This document shows positions 43,519 through 52,434 of a DNA stretch of 64,000 nt, in pieces. Source of the DNA: Hyphomicrobiales bacterium (lineage in GTDB: Bacteria; Pseudomonadota; Alphaproteobacteria; Rhizobiales; Devosiaceae); contig JAIYDI010000020.1 in NCBI GenBank assembly GCA_027487555.1, positions 62,001 to 126,000 of the forward strand, read 5' to 3'. Both the position numbers and the translations under genes were made by a program. Position 1 is the first letter of the stretch, and the number at the start of each line of letters is the position of its first letter. Under the pieces are notes generated by a model. The model did no database searches. It was not told where the DNA came from and saw nothing but the letters and a program-made list of their open reading frames with translations.

Positions 43519-43875
43519 TCAGGCCGGCTTGTTGTCGTTCACCGGCGTCGATTTCGAGCGCACGTCGGCGACGCCCGAACGGGAGATCTTGACGCGGGTT
43601 CCCTGGGCAATTTCGACTTCCAGGTCTTCGTTCGCAACCGCCTTGGTCACCTTTCCGACAAGGCCGCCGGTGGTCACCACGGTGTCGCCACGCGACACGG
43701 CAGCCAGCATCGCCTGGTGGGCCTTCATGCGCTTCTGCTGCGGGCGGAAGATCAGGAACCAGAAGATCACCACCATGATAAGGATGGGGGCGAACTGGAT
43801 GAGCAGGTCTGCTCCCCCCGGCGCCGCGGCCGTCCCTGTCGCTGCGGCCTGTGCAAAAGCGGGGGTAATGAACAT
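43519..43875 (-). CDS. yajC: Preprotein translocase subunit YajC
   Basis: 118 residues: one transmembrane helix at about 24-43 (LIQFAPILIMVVIFWFLIF) followed by RPQQKRMKAHQAMLAAV and GDTVVTTGGLVGKV, the YajC signature. It associates with SecDF. ATG has GGAG eight bases upstream. First gene of the yajC-secDF-NDUFAF3-NDUFAF6 run, and divergent from the DUF815 gene. Confidence 0.95.
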   Translation of the reverse strand: MFITPAFAQAAATGTAAAPGGADLLIQFAPILIMVVIFWFLIFRPQQKRMKAHQAMLAAVSRGDTVVTTGGLVGKVTKAVANEDLEVEIAQGTRVKISRSGVADVRSKSTPVNDNKPA

Positions 43876-44037
43876 TAGTCGGGCTCCTTAGATGCTGTCC
43901 GGCTGGGCGAAGGGGGCACGACGTCTCGTCGCGCATCCTTCTCAAAAATCGCGCGGAATATAGTTGCGAGAGGTCAGGATTGCAAAGCCAATCGGCCTGC
44001 GGCAAAACGGGCGTCCACCGGAAAGGATAAGCCCTTG

Positions 44038-44913
44038 ATGAGCGACGAATATTCCGCTGCGATCCTCGCCGAGCTCGGCCGCATCGCCAAGGCGCTCGAA
44101 GCGCTGCAGCCCGCGACGGCAAAGCCGGCGCCCGACTTCTCCGAAGCTGAGGCCTATCATTGGGATGCGTCGTCAGACACGCTCTTGCCGGTGAAAAAGG
44201 TCGCTTGTGTACCGTTCGAGCGGCTGCAAGGCATCGACGACGTCAAGCAGATTCTGCTTTCCAATACGTTGCAGTTCGCGCGCGGCTTTGCCGCCAACAA
44301 TGCCCTGCTCTGGGGCGCGCGCGGCATGGGCAAGAGTTCGTCGGTCAAAGCCATTCACGCCCACATAAATTCGCTGGGCGAACCCGGCCTCAAGCGGCTG
44401 ATCCTCGTCGAGATCGCCCGCGAGGATATCGAGGCCCTGCCCCGGCTCATGCGGATAGTCGCGCGGGATGATGCACGGTTTATCGTGTTCTGCGACGACT
44501 TGAGCTTCGACAAGGATGAGACCAGCTACAAATCGCTCAAGACCATCCTCGACGGCGGCCTCGAAGGTCGTCCCGAGAACGTCATCTTCTACGCGACCTC
44601 GAATCGTAGGCATCTCATGCCGCGCGAAATGGTCGAGAACGAGCGGGCCACTGCAATCAGTCCCGGCGAGGCGGTGGACGAGAAGGTTTCCCTTTCCGAC
44701 CGTTTCGGACTCTGGCTGGGCTTCCACAATTGCGACCAGCCAACCTTCCTCGCCATGATCCGCGGGTATTGCGATGAGTATGGCCTCAAGATTTCCGACG
44801 AAACACTACGTGCCCGAGCGATCGAGTGGTCGATGACGCGCGGCGCAAGGTCGGGACGCGTAGCCATCCAGTTCGTCCGGGCCTTGGCGGGTGAGCAGGG
44901 CAAGGCGGTCTGA
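44038..44913 (+). CDS. DUF815 family AAA+ ATPase
   Basis: 291 residues. Walker A WGARGMGKSSS (about 93-103) and Walker B-like FIVFCDDLSFD (about 145-155), then TILDGGLEGRPENVIFYATSNRRHLMP with sensor-1 Asn. DUF815 ATPases are widespread with unknown role. ATG 44038 directly follows an in-frame TTG; ATG is preferred. Divergent from yajC, a common arrangement in Hyphomicrobiales. Confidence 0.85.
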   Translation: MSDEYSAAILAELGRIAKALEALQPATAKPAPDFSEAEAYHWDASSDTLLPVKKVACVPFERLQGIDDVKQILLSNTLQFARGFAANNALLWGARGMGKSSSVKAIHAHINSLGEPGLKRLILVEIAREDIEALPRLMRIVARDDARFIVFCDDLSFDKDETSYKSLKTILDGGLEGRPENVIFYATSNRRHLMPREMVENERATAISPGEAVDEKVSLSDRFGLWLGFHNCDQPTFLAMIRGYCDEYGLKISDETLRARAIEWSMTRGARSGRVAIQFVRALAGEQGKAV

Positions 44914-45001
44914 CCGCCGCGCCTCTACACCCGCCTCCGCCCAAAGTCCGCTTCCTGAAAGACGGAGGTTCGGTCATAGTCCGCTGAAAACGGAGGGGAA
45001 A

Positions 45002-45982
45002 ATGGCAGCATCACATCACCTGAAATGGTCGAAAGGAGAGGCAACGGTCCTGGCGACCGCCGCGATGCTGTCCGATTGTGAATTTGCCCTGCCGAGCGGT
45101 CCGTTCCGTCCGTTCGCCCGTGCGCCATGGCTCGGCAACGTCGAAGATCAGTCGATCGTCGGGCACTTGCGCGTGCTTGCCGGCGATTTCGTCGGCCTGC
45201 CGTTCGGCGCCGGCCGGCCTGTGCCGAATGCCCCGACCGCCTGGCGCGACCTTATGGTGCACACACCGCTGCATCCTATCCATGGCCCCGTAGCTGATGC
45301 GGACTGGACAATCATTGCTGGCGACGATGACCACGTGCAGTTGCGCCTCGACTATGCAGCGGACTCGCCGGTGGCTTGGGTGGAGCGGGAGGTGCGCGCA
45401 ATCCCCGACACGCCCGGCCTCGAATTCACCTTCACCATCCACGCGCGGCGTTCTGCGCGGCTATCCGCCGGCCTGCATCCGAACTTCCGCCTGCCAGAGC
45501 GGCCAGGCCGTCTGGCGCTCGATGCGGACTTCGCCTTCGGGCTGCTGCATCCGGGCTATGTTGGCGCGGACGGTCGGCAGGAGTTTCATTCGCTCGATGC
45601 CGTGCCGAACGGCGCCAGCGACATCACCATGAGCCGCATCCCCATCGCCCCGCGTATGGATCGCAATGTGCAGCTCTGCGGCATGAAGGGTCCGCTCAGG
45701 GCGCGCTGGCTTGACGAGGGCGCCGGCATCCTGCTCGATTGGGATCGGACGCTGCTGCCGTCTCTGATGATCTGGCACACTGATGGTGGCATCGGCGGCG
45801 AGCCCTGGAACCATCAGTTCCGCGCAGTTGGGCTTGAGCCGATCGCCTCGGCCTTTGATCTCCATACCGATCTGTCCGCGGCAGACAACCCCATCAGTAC
45901 CCGCGGCGTCGCCACAGCCATAACTATCGGGCCGGAGCACCCGACGGTGATCCGGCACCGCATTATCGCGTTCGCTGAGTAG
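45002..45982 (+). CDS. Galactose mutarotase-like fold protein (aldose 1-epimerase-like)
   Basis: 326 residues. Weak resemblance to aldose 1-epimerases: HPIHGPVADADW (first His region), a HPNFRLPERPG segment like the mutarotase HPYF motif, and VQLCGMKGPLRARWLDEG. Catalytic Glu is not obvious to me. The ATG has GGAGG about six bases upstream. It converges on metG ten bases away. Function uncertain; a sugar-binding or epimerase role is an inference. Confidence 0.55.
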   Translation: MAASHHLKWSKGEATVLATAAMLSDCEFALPSGPFRPFARAPWLGNVEDQSIVGHLRVLAGDFVGLPFGAGRPVPNAPTAWRDLMVHTPLHPIHGPVADADWTIIAGDDDHVQLRLDYAADSPVAWVEREVRAIPDTPGLEFTFTIHARRSARLSAGLHPNFRLPERPGRLALDADFAFGLLHPGYVGADGRQEFHSLDAVPNGASDITMSRIPIAPRMDRNVQLCGMKGPLRARWLDEGAGILLDWDRTLLPSLMIWHTDGGIGGEPWNHQFRAVGLEPIASAFDLHTDLSAADNPISTRGVATAITIGPEHPTVIRHRIIAFAE

Positions 45983-45992
45983 ACCTGCCAGG

Positions 45993-47531
45993 TCAGGCCG
46001 GTTTCATCTGCTCGAACTTCTTGAAGACCGGGTTCGGCGGCGGCAAGTGCGTCCCCGCCGGTAGAGCGTTGCCAAGCGCGTGGACGAGGCTCCGCTGATC
46101 CGCGGGCACGGCCAGTGCATCGAGAAACTTCGCCGCGGCTTCCGGCACCAACGGTTGGGCGACGATTGCGGCACGGCGCACCACATCCGCAGTCGTCACA
46201 AGGATTGTCCCCATGCGCGGCAGGTTGTCCTTCAGGCCCCAAGGCGCCTGCTCGGCGAAATAGAGATTTGTCGCGCCCAGCAGAGCCACGAGTTCGGCCG
46301 CCGCCTCGTGTACAAGCTGCCCGGCCATGGCCGTCTGCATCCTCCCGATGGCTGCCGTTGCCTCATCGACGATGGCGCTGTCGACCGCCTCGGGCACTGT
46401 CGTCGGCAGGACGCCGCCAAAGTTTTTCTGGATCATCGCCAACGAACGCTGGGCAAGGTTACCGAAATTGTTTGCGAGGTCGGCATTGTTGCGGTTGACG
46501 AATTTCTCGCGGCTGTAGTCGCCATCCTGTCCGAAACTCACTTCGCGCAGAAAGAAATAGCGCACCGGGTCGGTACCGAACTCGTCGAGCAGGGCATGTG
46601 GGTCCACCACGTTGCCCAGCGACTTCGACATCTTCTTGCCCTCATTTGTGATGAACCCATGGGCGAAGACGCGGCGCGGTGGCGCGATGCCCGCACTCAT
46701 CAGGAAAGCCGGCCAATACACTGTGTGGAAGCGGATAATGTCCTTGCCGATCACATGCACATTGGCCGGCCAGAATGTCTGGAACTGCACGCTCTGGTCA
46801 TCAGGAAAACCGACGCCGGTGATGTAGTTGGTCAGCGCGTCGATCCACACATACATCACGTGGCCCGGCGCATCCGGCACCGGAATCCCCCAGTCGAATG
46901 TCGTGCGCGAGATCGATAGGTCTCGCAAGCCGCCCTTGACGAACGAGACGATCTCGTTCCGCCGCTCATCCGGCGCGATGAAATCCGGATGCGCTTCGAA
47001 ATGCGCCAGCAGCCTTTCGGCATAGGCCGAGAGGCGAAAGAAATAGCTCGGCTCGCGCACCCAGCTCACTTCGGCGCCGGTTGGCGCGAGCTTCTTGCCG
47101 CCCTCCCCGTCCGTCAGTTCGCTTTCGTCAAAATAGGCTTCGTCCCGGACCGAGTACCACCCCTCATAGGCGCCTTCGTAGATGTCGCCGTTTTTCAGCA
47201 TCCGGCGCCAGATTTCCTGGCTGGAGTCACGATGCCGCGTTTCCGTCGTGCGGATGAAATCATCGTTCGAAAGGTTGAGTCGCGCCGCGAGCTCGCGGAA
47301 GCGCGCGGAATTGCGGTCCGCCAGCTCCTTTGCCGTGATTCCCAGCGCGGCCGCGGTCTGCGCCATCTTGATTCCGTGCTCGTCCGTCCCGGTCAGGAAC
47401 CAGGTCGGACGGCCCTCCAAGCGCGCCCAGCGTGCAATCGCATCCGTCGCGATCATCTCATAGGCGTGGCCGACATGCGGGTCGCCATTGGGATAAGCGA
47501 TTGCGGTCGTGATGTAGAACGGTTCAGTCAT
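45993..47531 (-). CDS. metG: Methionyl-tRNA synthetase (zinc-knuckle-less type)
   Basis: 512 residues. Class I signatures: [14 protein letters not shown] (HIGH-like HVGH, 19-22) and [11 protein letters not shown] (KMSKS). The connective region ([17 protein letters not shown]) lacks the zinc-binding cysteines, so it is the MetG2 type usual in alphaproteobacteria. No C-terminal tRNA-binding extension. Last gene of the rlpA-dac-tmk-holB-metG run, overlapping holB by four bases. Confidence 0.95.
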   Translation of the reverse strand: MTEPFYITTAIAYPNGDPHVGHAYEMIATDAIARWARLEGRPTWFLTGTDEHGIKMAQTAAALGITAKELADRNSARFRELAARLNLSNDDFIRTTETRHRDSSQEIWRRMLKNGDIYEGAYEGWYSVRDEAYFDESELTDGEGGKKLAPTGAEVSWVREPSYFFRLSAYAERLLAHFEAHPDFIAPDERRNEIVSFVKGGLRDLSISRTTFDWGIPVPDAPGHVMYVWIDALTNYITGVGFPDDQSVQFQTFWPANVHVIGKDIIRFHTVYWPAFLMSAGIAPPRRVFAHGFITNEGKKMSKSLGNVVDPHALLDEFGTDPVRYFFLREVSFGQDGDYSREKFVNRNNADLANNFGNLAQRSLAMIQKNFGGVLPTTVPEAVDSAIVDEATAAIGRMQTAMAGQLVHEAAAELVALLGATNLYFAEQAPWGLKDNLPRMGTILVTTADVVRRAAIVAQPLVPEAAAKFLDALAVPADQRSLVHALGNALPAGTHLPPPNPVFKKFEQMKPA

Positions 47532-48565
47532 GGCTCAATGGGCACCGCGAAGAGGAGGTGGTGTTTCCGGATCGCATCGAAGATGCCGATCAGGGTCTGC
47601 CGCATGTCGAGATTGTAGGCATCGGCATCGGCCAGTGAAAGCCGCGCCTTGTCCCACAGCTCAGTGGCTGAGTCCAGCCGACGGCGATCCGGGCGTTCGG
47701 CCTCCGCCGCGTCGCGGGCATACCCGGCAATAGCGGCAAAGATCATATCGCGCGCAAAGCCCATCTCGGCGCCATCCTTTCTGGTTGCCAATGTCTCGGC
47801 AATGGCAAGACGGGCGCCGGCTGCCTGCGTCGCTGGGCTTCGGAGCCAGTCCGCCAGAACGCCCAGCACGCCCACGTCTGCAAGCAGCAGGGCCTCGAAC
47901 CCCCGTCGTGGCACGCCCGCAGCGAGCGCCACGGCACCGTCGATTTCTGCCACCCGTGCTGTGAGCGTCGCTGCCAGGATGTCGCGCACGTGTCCATCTG
48001 CCAGTGGCCGCAAGGCCAACGGAAAGCAGCGCGACCGGATCGTAGGCAACAAGCCTCCGGGTCGGTGCGAAATCAGCATGAAGGTCGTGTCGGCGGGGGG
48101 CTCCTCAAGGATCTTCAGCAGCGCGTTTGCCGAAGCTGTGTTGCAATCGTCGATCGAGTCGATGATCGCAACGCGGTGCCCCGCCCGGCCGCGCGTCATC
48201 CGCAACTCCTCGACGAAGCGGCGGACCTCATCGATCCTGATAACGCTGTTGAAGCCCTTACCGGTATCCTTCGGCGTCTTCCGCATGACGAAGAGGTTCG
48301 GGTAGGCGCCTGACGCGACCTGCGCCGCCACATGCTCCTGCGTCTCATCAGAGGTTGCCGCGAATACCTTGCGCGCAAAACGGAATGCAAGCGTCGCCTT
48401 GCCGATGCCGCGAGGGCCGTGGAGCATCACTCCGGAGGGCATCCGGCCACTCGCCAGCCGCGCCATCAGCAGCCGCTCGGCCTCGGCATGCCCGATCAGC
48501 GCCTCGCGCGTTTCGGGCAACGGTACGCCATCGAGCTGGTCGGGCTCGCGCGTGTCATCGCTCAA
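47528..48565 (-). CDS. holB: DNA polymerase III subunit delta prime
   Basis: 345 residues. RuvB/clamp-loader AAA fold: [15 protein letters not shown] (Walker A region, about 50-64), [33 protein letters not shown], and [19 protein letters not shown] with the SRC sensor motif. It is part of the sliding-clamp loader. It overlaps metG and tmk by four bases on each side, the conserved tmk-holB-metG arrangement. Confidence 0.93.
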   Translation of the reverse strand: MSDDTREPDQLDGVPLPETREALIGHAEAERLLMARLASGRMPSGVMLHGPRGIGKATLAFRFARKVFAATSDETQEHVAAQVASGAYPNLFVMRKTPKDTGKGFNSVIRIDEVRRFVEELRMTRGRAGHRVAIIDSIDDCNTASANALLKILEEPPADTTFMLISHRPGGLLPTIRSRCFPLALRPLADGHVRDILAATLTARVAEIDGAVALAAGVPRRGFEALLLADVGVLGVLADWLRSPATQAAGARLAIAETLATRKDGAEMGFARDMIFAAIAGYARDAAEAERPDRRRLDSATELWDKARLSLADADAYNLDMRQTLIGIFDAIRKHHLLFAVPIEP

Positions 48566-49245
48566 TTGGGCAATGTTCCGAGTTCAGGATACCGGCGCAC
48601 GAGCGTGTCCCAGATCTCCTGTTCCAGCGCGTCTTCGTTCTGGTTGGCGGGCAGCACCACGCAACGGTCCGGGTTCGTCGTTGCAATATCGAGGAAAGCC
48701 TGCCTCAGCCTTGCGTGCCAGGAGAGGTCCTCCTTTTCGAACCGATCGCCGGTTTCGGCCAGCGCCGCCTCGATCTGGCGGCTGCCCACCCGGGCAAAGG
48801 CGACGGCCGGGTCCATGTCCAGGACGAAAGTCAGATCCGGTTGGTGACCGTTGAGCGCCAACGTCTCGAGCCCGCGGATCAGCTTCTCGTCTACACCGCC
48901 CGTGAGCCCCTGGTAGGCGCGGGTCGAGTCGTGGAAGCGATCCGAGATCACCCATCTGCCATGTGCAAGGTTCGGGGCCACCAGTTCGTTCACGTGGTTC
49001 AGCCGCGCCGCCGCAAAGAGCACCGCCTCGGCCCCTGGCCCCCAGGCTTCGGATCGGCCTTGCAGGATGAAGGCGCGCACCGCCTCTGCAGTTGGCGTGC
49101 CACCCGGCTCGCGGGTCCGCACTGCTTCGATATTGCCGCGATTGAGCCGCACAAGGAGCCGCTTCACCTGCGTCGATTTCCCGACGCCTTCCCCGCCTTC
49201 GAATGTAATGAAGCGCGCGGCGCGCGACGCGGTCCTGTCGAGCAT
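48562..49245 (-). CDS. tmk: Thymidylate kinase
   Basis: 227 residues. P-loop FEGGEGVGKSTQ (about 15-26), TREPGGTPTAE, the DR motif SDRFHDSTRAYQG. Phosphorylates dTMP to dTDP. ATG 49245 (MLDRTASRAARFI) is preferred over a start 33 bases upstream. It follows dac by 13 bases. Confidence 0.95.
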   Translation of the reverse strand: MLDRTASRAARFITFEGGEGVGKSTQVKRLLVRLNRGNIEAVRTREPGGTPTAEAVRAFILQGRSEAWGPGAEAVLFAAARLNHVNELVAPNLAHGRWVISDRFHDSTRAYQGLTGGVDEKLIRGLETLALNGHQPDLTFVLDMDPAVAFARVGSRQIEAALAETGDRFEKEDLSWHARLRQAFLDIATTNPDRCVVLPANQNEDALEQEIWDTLVRRYPELGTLPN

Positions 49246-49258
49246 CCGATGGCCCCTG

Positions 49259-50413
49259 TTACATCCAGCCCAGCGCAAATTCCTTCAGCGCGTCGGTCGC
49301 CTTGCGCATCAGGTCCCCTTCGGCAACGTCTTCGCCGGCATAGAGCGGCGTCACCTGCACGAGCTTGCCGTTGCACATCACGTTCAGCTTCGCAAGTTCC
49401 TCGCCCTTCTTAACCGGCGGCAGGATGGGCGCCTTGTAGGTCACCGTCGCTTCCGGGCACTTCTCCGCCCCCTTCGGCAGGAACAGGTCAATGCTGCCCT
49501 TGCCGACGAGCGGCACCTGCGGACTTGCGCCACCATAGACATCGGCGTTTGCAACTGCCTTCCCCTCCGGATAAACCGGCACGAGTTCGAAGCCGCGCGT
49601 GCCCCAGGTCACCAACTTGCGCGCTTCCTCGGTGCGCTCGGACATCGTCTTCATGCCGTGCAGCACCGCGATGAGCCGGCGGCCTGTGGCGGCGGTTGAC
49701 ACGACCTCGCCATAGCCGGAGGCCTCAGTATGTCCGGTCTTCAACCCATCGACGCCAATCCCGACCTCGAGCAGCGAATTGCGGTTCAGCTGCCGGATCT
49801 TGTTCCAGGTAAACTCCGTTTCCGAGAAGATCGGATAGTATTCGGGGAATTGCGCGATCAGGAACCGCCCGATCGTCGCGAGGTCACGCGCCGTGGAGTA
49901 TTGCTCCGGGTCGGGCAAACCTGTCGCGTTGACGAAATTGGACCCCGTGAGCCCGATTTCGGCGGCAAGCCTGTTCATCATCTGCGCGAAGGCCGGTTCG
50001 CTGCCGGCAATGCCCTCGGCAAGCGCGATGGCCGCGTCATTGCCTGACTGGATAATGACACTGCGCACCAGATCCATCACCGGCACCTTGGAATTCAGCA
50101 CCGCGAACATCGTTGATCCCCCTGACGCGGCACCGCCGTCCCGCCAGGCGTGTTCGGAAATGAAAAACTCGTCGGTCGGTTGAATCTTCTTCTGCTGCAG
50201 TTCGTCGAAGACAACGGCCAGCGTCATCAGCTTCGCCATACTCGCGGGCTCCAGCCGCTCGTCAGCTGCCTTGTCGAACAGGATTGTGCCAGACTCGTAG
50301 TCCATCAGCACAGCGAACTTGGCCTTGGTATCGAAATCCTGCGCAAAGGCGGCGCCCACTGAGAGGGCGTGGCCTGCAAGCGCTAGGAGCAGGATAGAGA
50401 GAATCTGGCGCAA
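49259..50413 (-). CDS. D-alanyl-D-alanine carboxypeptidase (PBP5/6 type)
   Basis: 384 residues with a signal peptide (RQILSILLLALAGHALS, cleavage near AFAQ) and the three penicillin-binding motifs: SxxK in EPASMAKLMT, SxN in QSGNDAAIAL and KTG in GLKTGHTEASGYG. A C-terminal PBP5-like domain follows (about 295-380). It trims the stem pentapeptide of peptidoglycan. The start is a TTG at 50413 with GAGGGG six bases upstream; a TTG at 50461 gives an unlikely leader. Downstream of rlpA. Confidence 0.93.
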   Translation of the reverse strand: MRQILSILLLALAGHALSVGAAFAQDFDTKAKFAVLMDYESGTILFDKAADERLEPASMAKLMTLAVVFDELQQKKIQPTDEFFISEHAWRDGGAASGGSTMFAVLNSKVPVMDLVRSVIIQSGNDAAIALAEGIAGSEPAFAQMMNRLAAEIGLTGSNFVNATGLPDPEQYSTARDLATIGRFLIAQFPEYYPIFSETEFTWNKIRQLNRNSLLEVGIGVDGLKTGHTEASGYGEVVSTAATGRRLIAVLHGMKTMSERTEEARKLVTWGTRGFELVPVYPEGKAVANADVYGGASPQVPLVGKGSIDLFLPKGAEKCPEATVTYKAPILPPVKKGEELAKLNVMCNGKLVQVTPLYAGEDVAEGDLMRKATDALKEFALGWM

Positions 50414-50463
50414 CGACGACCCCTCGATCGATCCGGGCAGCGCGCCCGGTGCGCCGCCCAATG

Positions 50464-51528
50464 TTAATAGAGAATGAAATTGGTGAAACCAAGTTCTCGT
50501 GCAAGACGAGACACATCTTCTCGCGCCACGCCGGGCTTCAATTTTTCGAGCGTGATGGATACACCGGCCGGTGTGTCGATACGCTCGACAGCGCCGAGAT
50601 AGGCGAAGCGCTGGCCAATCGCCTCGGCTTTCGCCGAATCGGCATATGTGCCGAGGTCAATCGGCACAACAGTTGCGTCGACCAAATCGGCAGCCACATA
50701 GGCGCTGGCGAGCGCTGCGGCGGCGCCGATGGCGTTGCTGCTGTCGACGGCATTCGTTGTGTCGGTTTGCGCGGCATAGCCGAACATGGATGACAGCAGG
50801 CCGCCAACTATGTCGCCACCCTGCCCCTTGCCCACCGAGGCAAGGCGCGTGTTGCCCTGTTCGAGCCGGGTGAGGCGGTCGACGCTCGCCAGAAGCATGC
50901 GCGTATCGTCACCCTCCAGCGGCGCCGGGCCGATATACTGCACCTGGATGTTGCCGATACCCTTGTCGGCGTAGCCGAGGATGGCTGCGGTCCGATAGCT
51001 CAGGTCCATCACCCGGCCGTGCAGATACGGCCCGCGATCATTGACGCGGCAGACGATCGAACGCCCATTGTCAAGATTGGTCACCCGCACGTAGGAGGGC
51101 AGCGGCAGCACGGGGCTCGCGCATGTGATGGCAGTCGCAGCGAATATCTCGCCGTTCGCCGTCAGCCTCCCGTGGAAATCCGCGCCGTACCAGCTCGCGG
51201 TGCCGCTCTCGACATAGCCAATCGGGTTGGCGAGCGGCTCGTAGGTTTCGCCGCGAACGACATAGGGCTGGCCGACCACATAGCGGCCACCGCCCCTTGG
51301 CGGGGTCTTGGAGTGGGTTACCCTTGGCGACGCCTTGACGCCGAATTCCTTTGACGTGAACGCCGCGCGCTTCACATGCGGAACGTTGAAGCTGTCGGAG
51401 GAGCACGCTGCCACGACGGGCGCGAGCATGAGGCTGAGGACAAGCAGCCGGGCGGCCGCGCGGAGGTCGCGTTGTGTCACTGCAAATCGCTGAACTTGGT
51501 CAAACTCCAACCAAGTTACAAATTTCAT
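50464..51528 (-). CDS. rlpA: RlpA-like lipoprotein with DPBB and SPOR-like domains
   Basis: About 354 residues. A lipobox-like LAPVVAACSS near residues 34-43 suggests a lipoprotein, followed by the double-psi beta-barrel of RlpA (GTASWYGADFHGRLTANGE, LPLPSYVRVTNLDNGRS, NDRGPYLHGRVMDLS) and a divergent SPOR-like C-terminus. RlpA is a septal lytic transglycosylase in Pseudomonas. Here the usual AAHxTLPLPS reads CASPVLPLPS, so the catalytic His is replaced, while the Asp of NDRGPY is kept. Start uncertain: ATG 51528 or GTG 51480. Confidence 0.87.
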   Translation of the reverse strand: MKFVTWLEFDQVQRFAVTQRDLRAAARLLVLSLMLAPVVAACSSDSFNVPHVKRAAFTSKEFGVKASPRVTHSKTPPRGGGRYVVGQPYVVRGETYEPLANPIGYVESGTASWYGADFHGRLTANGEIFAATAITCASPVLPLPSYVRVTNLDNGRSIVCRVNDRGPYLHGRVMDLSYRTAAILGYADKGIGNIQVQYIGPAPLEGDDTRMLLASVDRLTRLEQGNTRLASVGKGQGGDIVGGLLSSMFGYAAQTDTTNAVDSSNAIGAAAALASAYVAADLVDATVVPIDLGTYADSAKAEAIGQRFAYLGAVERIDTPAGVSITLEKLKPGVAREDVSRLARELGFTNFILY

Positions 51529-51570
51529 CAAATCCGCGAAGCGATGCCCGCGCTTATGGTTTCCGTGGCG

Positions 51571-52278
51571 TTAACGCGCGGCGGCCCGCTTAACCAGCCG
51601 GCTGAGCGCGAGCGTCACCGCCTCGGGGTTTTCAAGCGTCGACATGTGCCCCGCATCCGACACCGACACGAGTTCTGCCCCGACAATCCCCGAGGCGATC
51701 TCGGCGGAAAGCTCCGGCGGCGTCAGGCGATCCCCCTCACCTACGATCACCGTCGTCGGCACCCTGATCGTCGCCAGCGTCGGCCGCGAGTCGGGGCGCG
51801 TGATGATCGCTTGCTGCTGCTGGAGATAGGTCTCGACGCCAACCTGATGCGACATGCGTGTGTGGATGGCCCTTAGATCCTCGCGGGCCAGATGCTGCTC
51901 ATGAACCGCGAGCGTGAAGGCGTTGGAAACAACCAGCCCGAACCGACCTTCCTTCGCAAGCGACATTGCCGCTCGACGGCGTTCCGTCGCCTCGGCCGCA
52001 TCCGGTCGCGCCGATGTATCGAGGAAGCCTATTCCAAGCACCCGCGCTGGCGCCTGGCGCCAGATTTCGAAGCTTAGATAGCCACCCATCGAAATCCCCG
52101 CGAGCAAGAAACGCGGCGGTGCGCTGCGCAGGATTGTCGCCGCGATCTCGGCCATAGTAGCGCCTCCGCGCGTGTCGGCCACGCTCACCGGCCCATGCTG
52201 CCATAGCCCGGTGATCTGGTGCATCCATATCTCTGGCGTGCAGTTCAAACCCGGCACCAGCAGGATCGGCAGGCTCAT
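51571..52278 (-). CDS. Alpha/beta hydrolase
   Basis: 235 residues: oxyanion LVPGLNCTPEIW, nucleophile elbow GISMGGYLS (G-x-S-x-G, about 69-73), Asp in GEGDRLTPPELS and His in DAGHMSTLENPEAV. No signal peptide from the chosen start (ATG 52278 with GAAGGA upstream). Substrate unknown. Divergent from metH. Confidence 0.85.
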   Translation of the reverse strand: MSLPILLVPGLNCTPEIWMHQITGLWQHGPVSVADTRGGATMAEIAATILRSAPPRFLLAGISMGGYLSFEIWRQAPARVLGIGFLDTSARPDAAEATERRRAAMSLAKEGRFGLVVSNAFTLAVHEQHLAREDLRAIHTRMSHQVGVETYLQQQQAIITRPDSRPTLATIRVPTTVIVGEGDRLTPPELSAEIASGIVGAELVSVSDAGHMSTLENPEAVTLALSRLVKRAAAR

Positions 52279-52350
52279 CGTCACGTTTCCTTCACCGCGC
52301 ATCGGGCAATTGGCTACAAACTGCCCTTGCTTGCCCGCCTCGCCCGCATC

Positions 52351-52370
52351 ATATAAAGATATCTTTATAT
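52351..52370. promoter_or_regulatory. Perfect 20-base palindrome in the metH promoter region
   Basis: ATATAAAGATATCTTTATAT is a perfect palindrome in a GC-rich genome, 65-84 bases before the metH start. Perfect AT-rich palindromes of this kind are typical of ArsR-family operators; the methionine-cycle regulator SahR (an ArsR-family S-adenosylhomocysteine sensor) is the natural candidate. Confidence 0.7.
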
Positions 52371-52434
52371 CCTGGGGTACACCCTCAGGGCGCATCGGGC
52401 GTATCCTGCCGCCCCCTCAGATGGAAGTCGAGTA

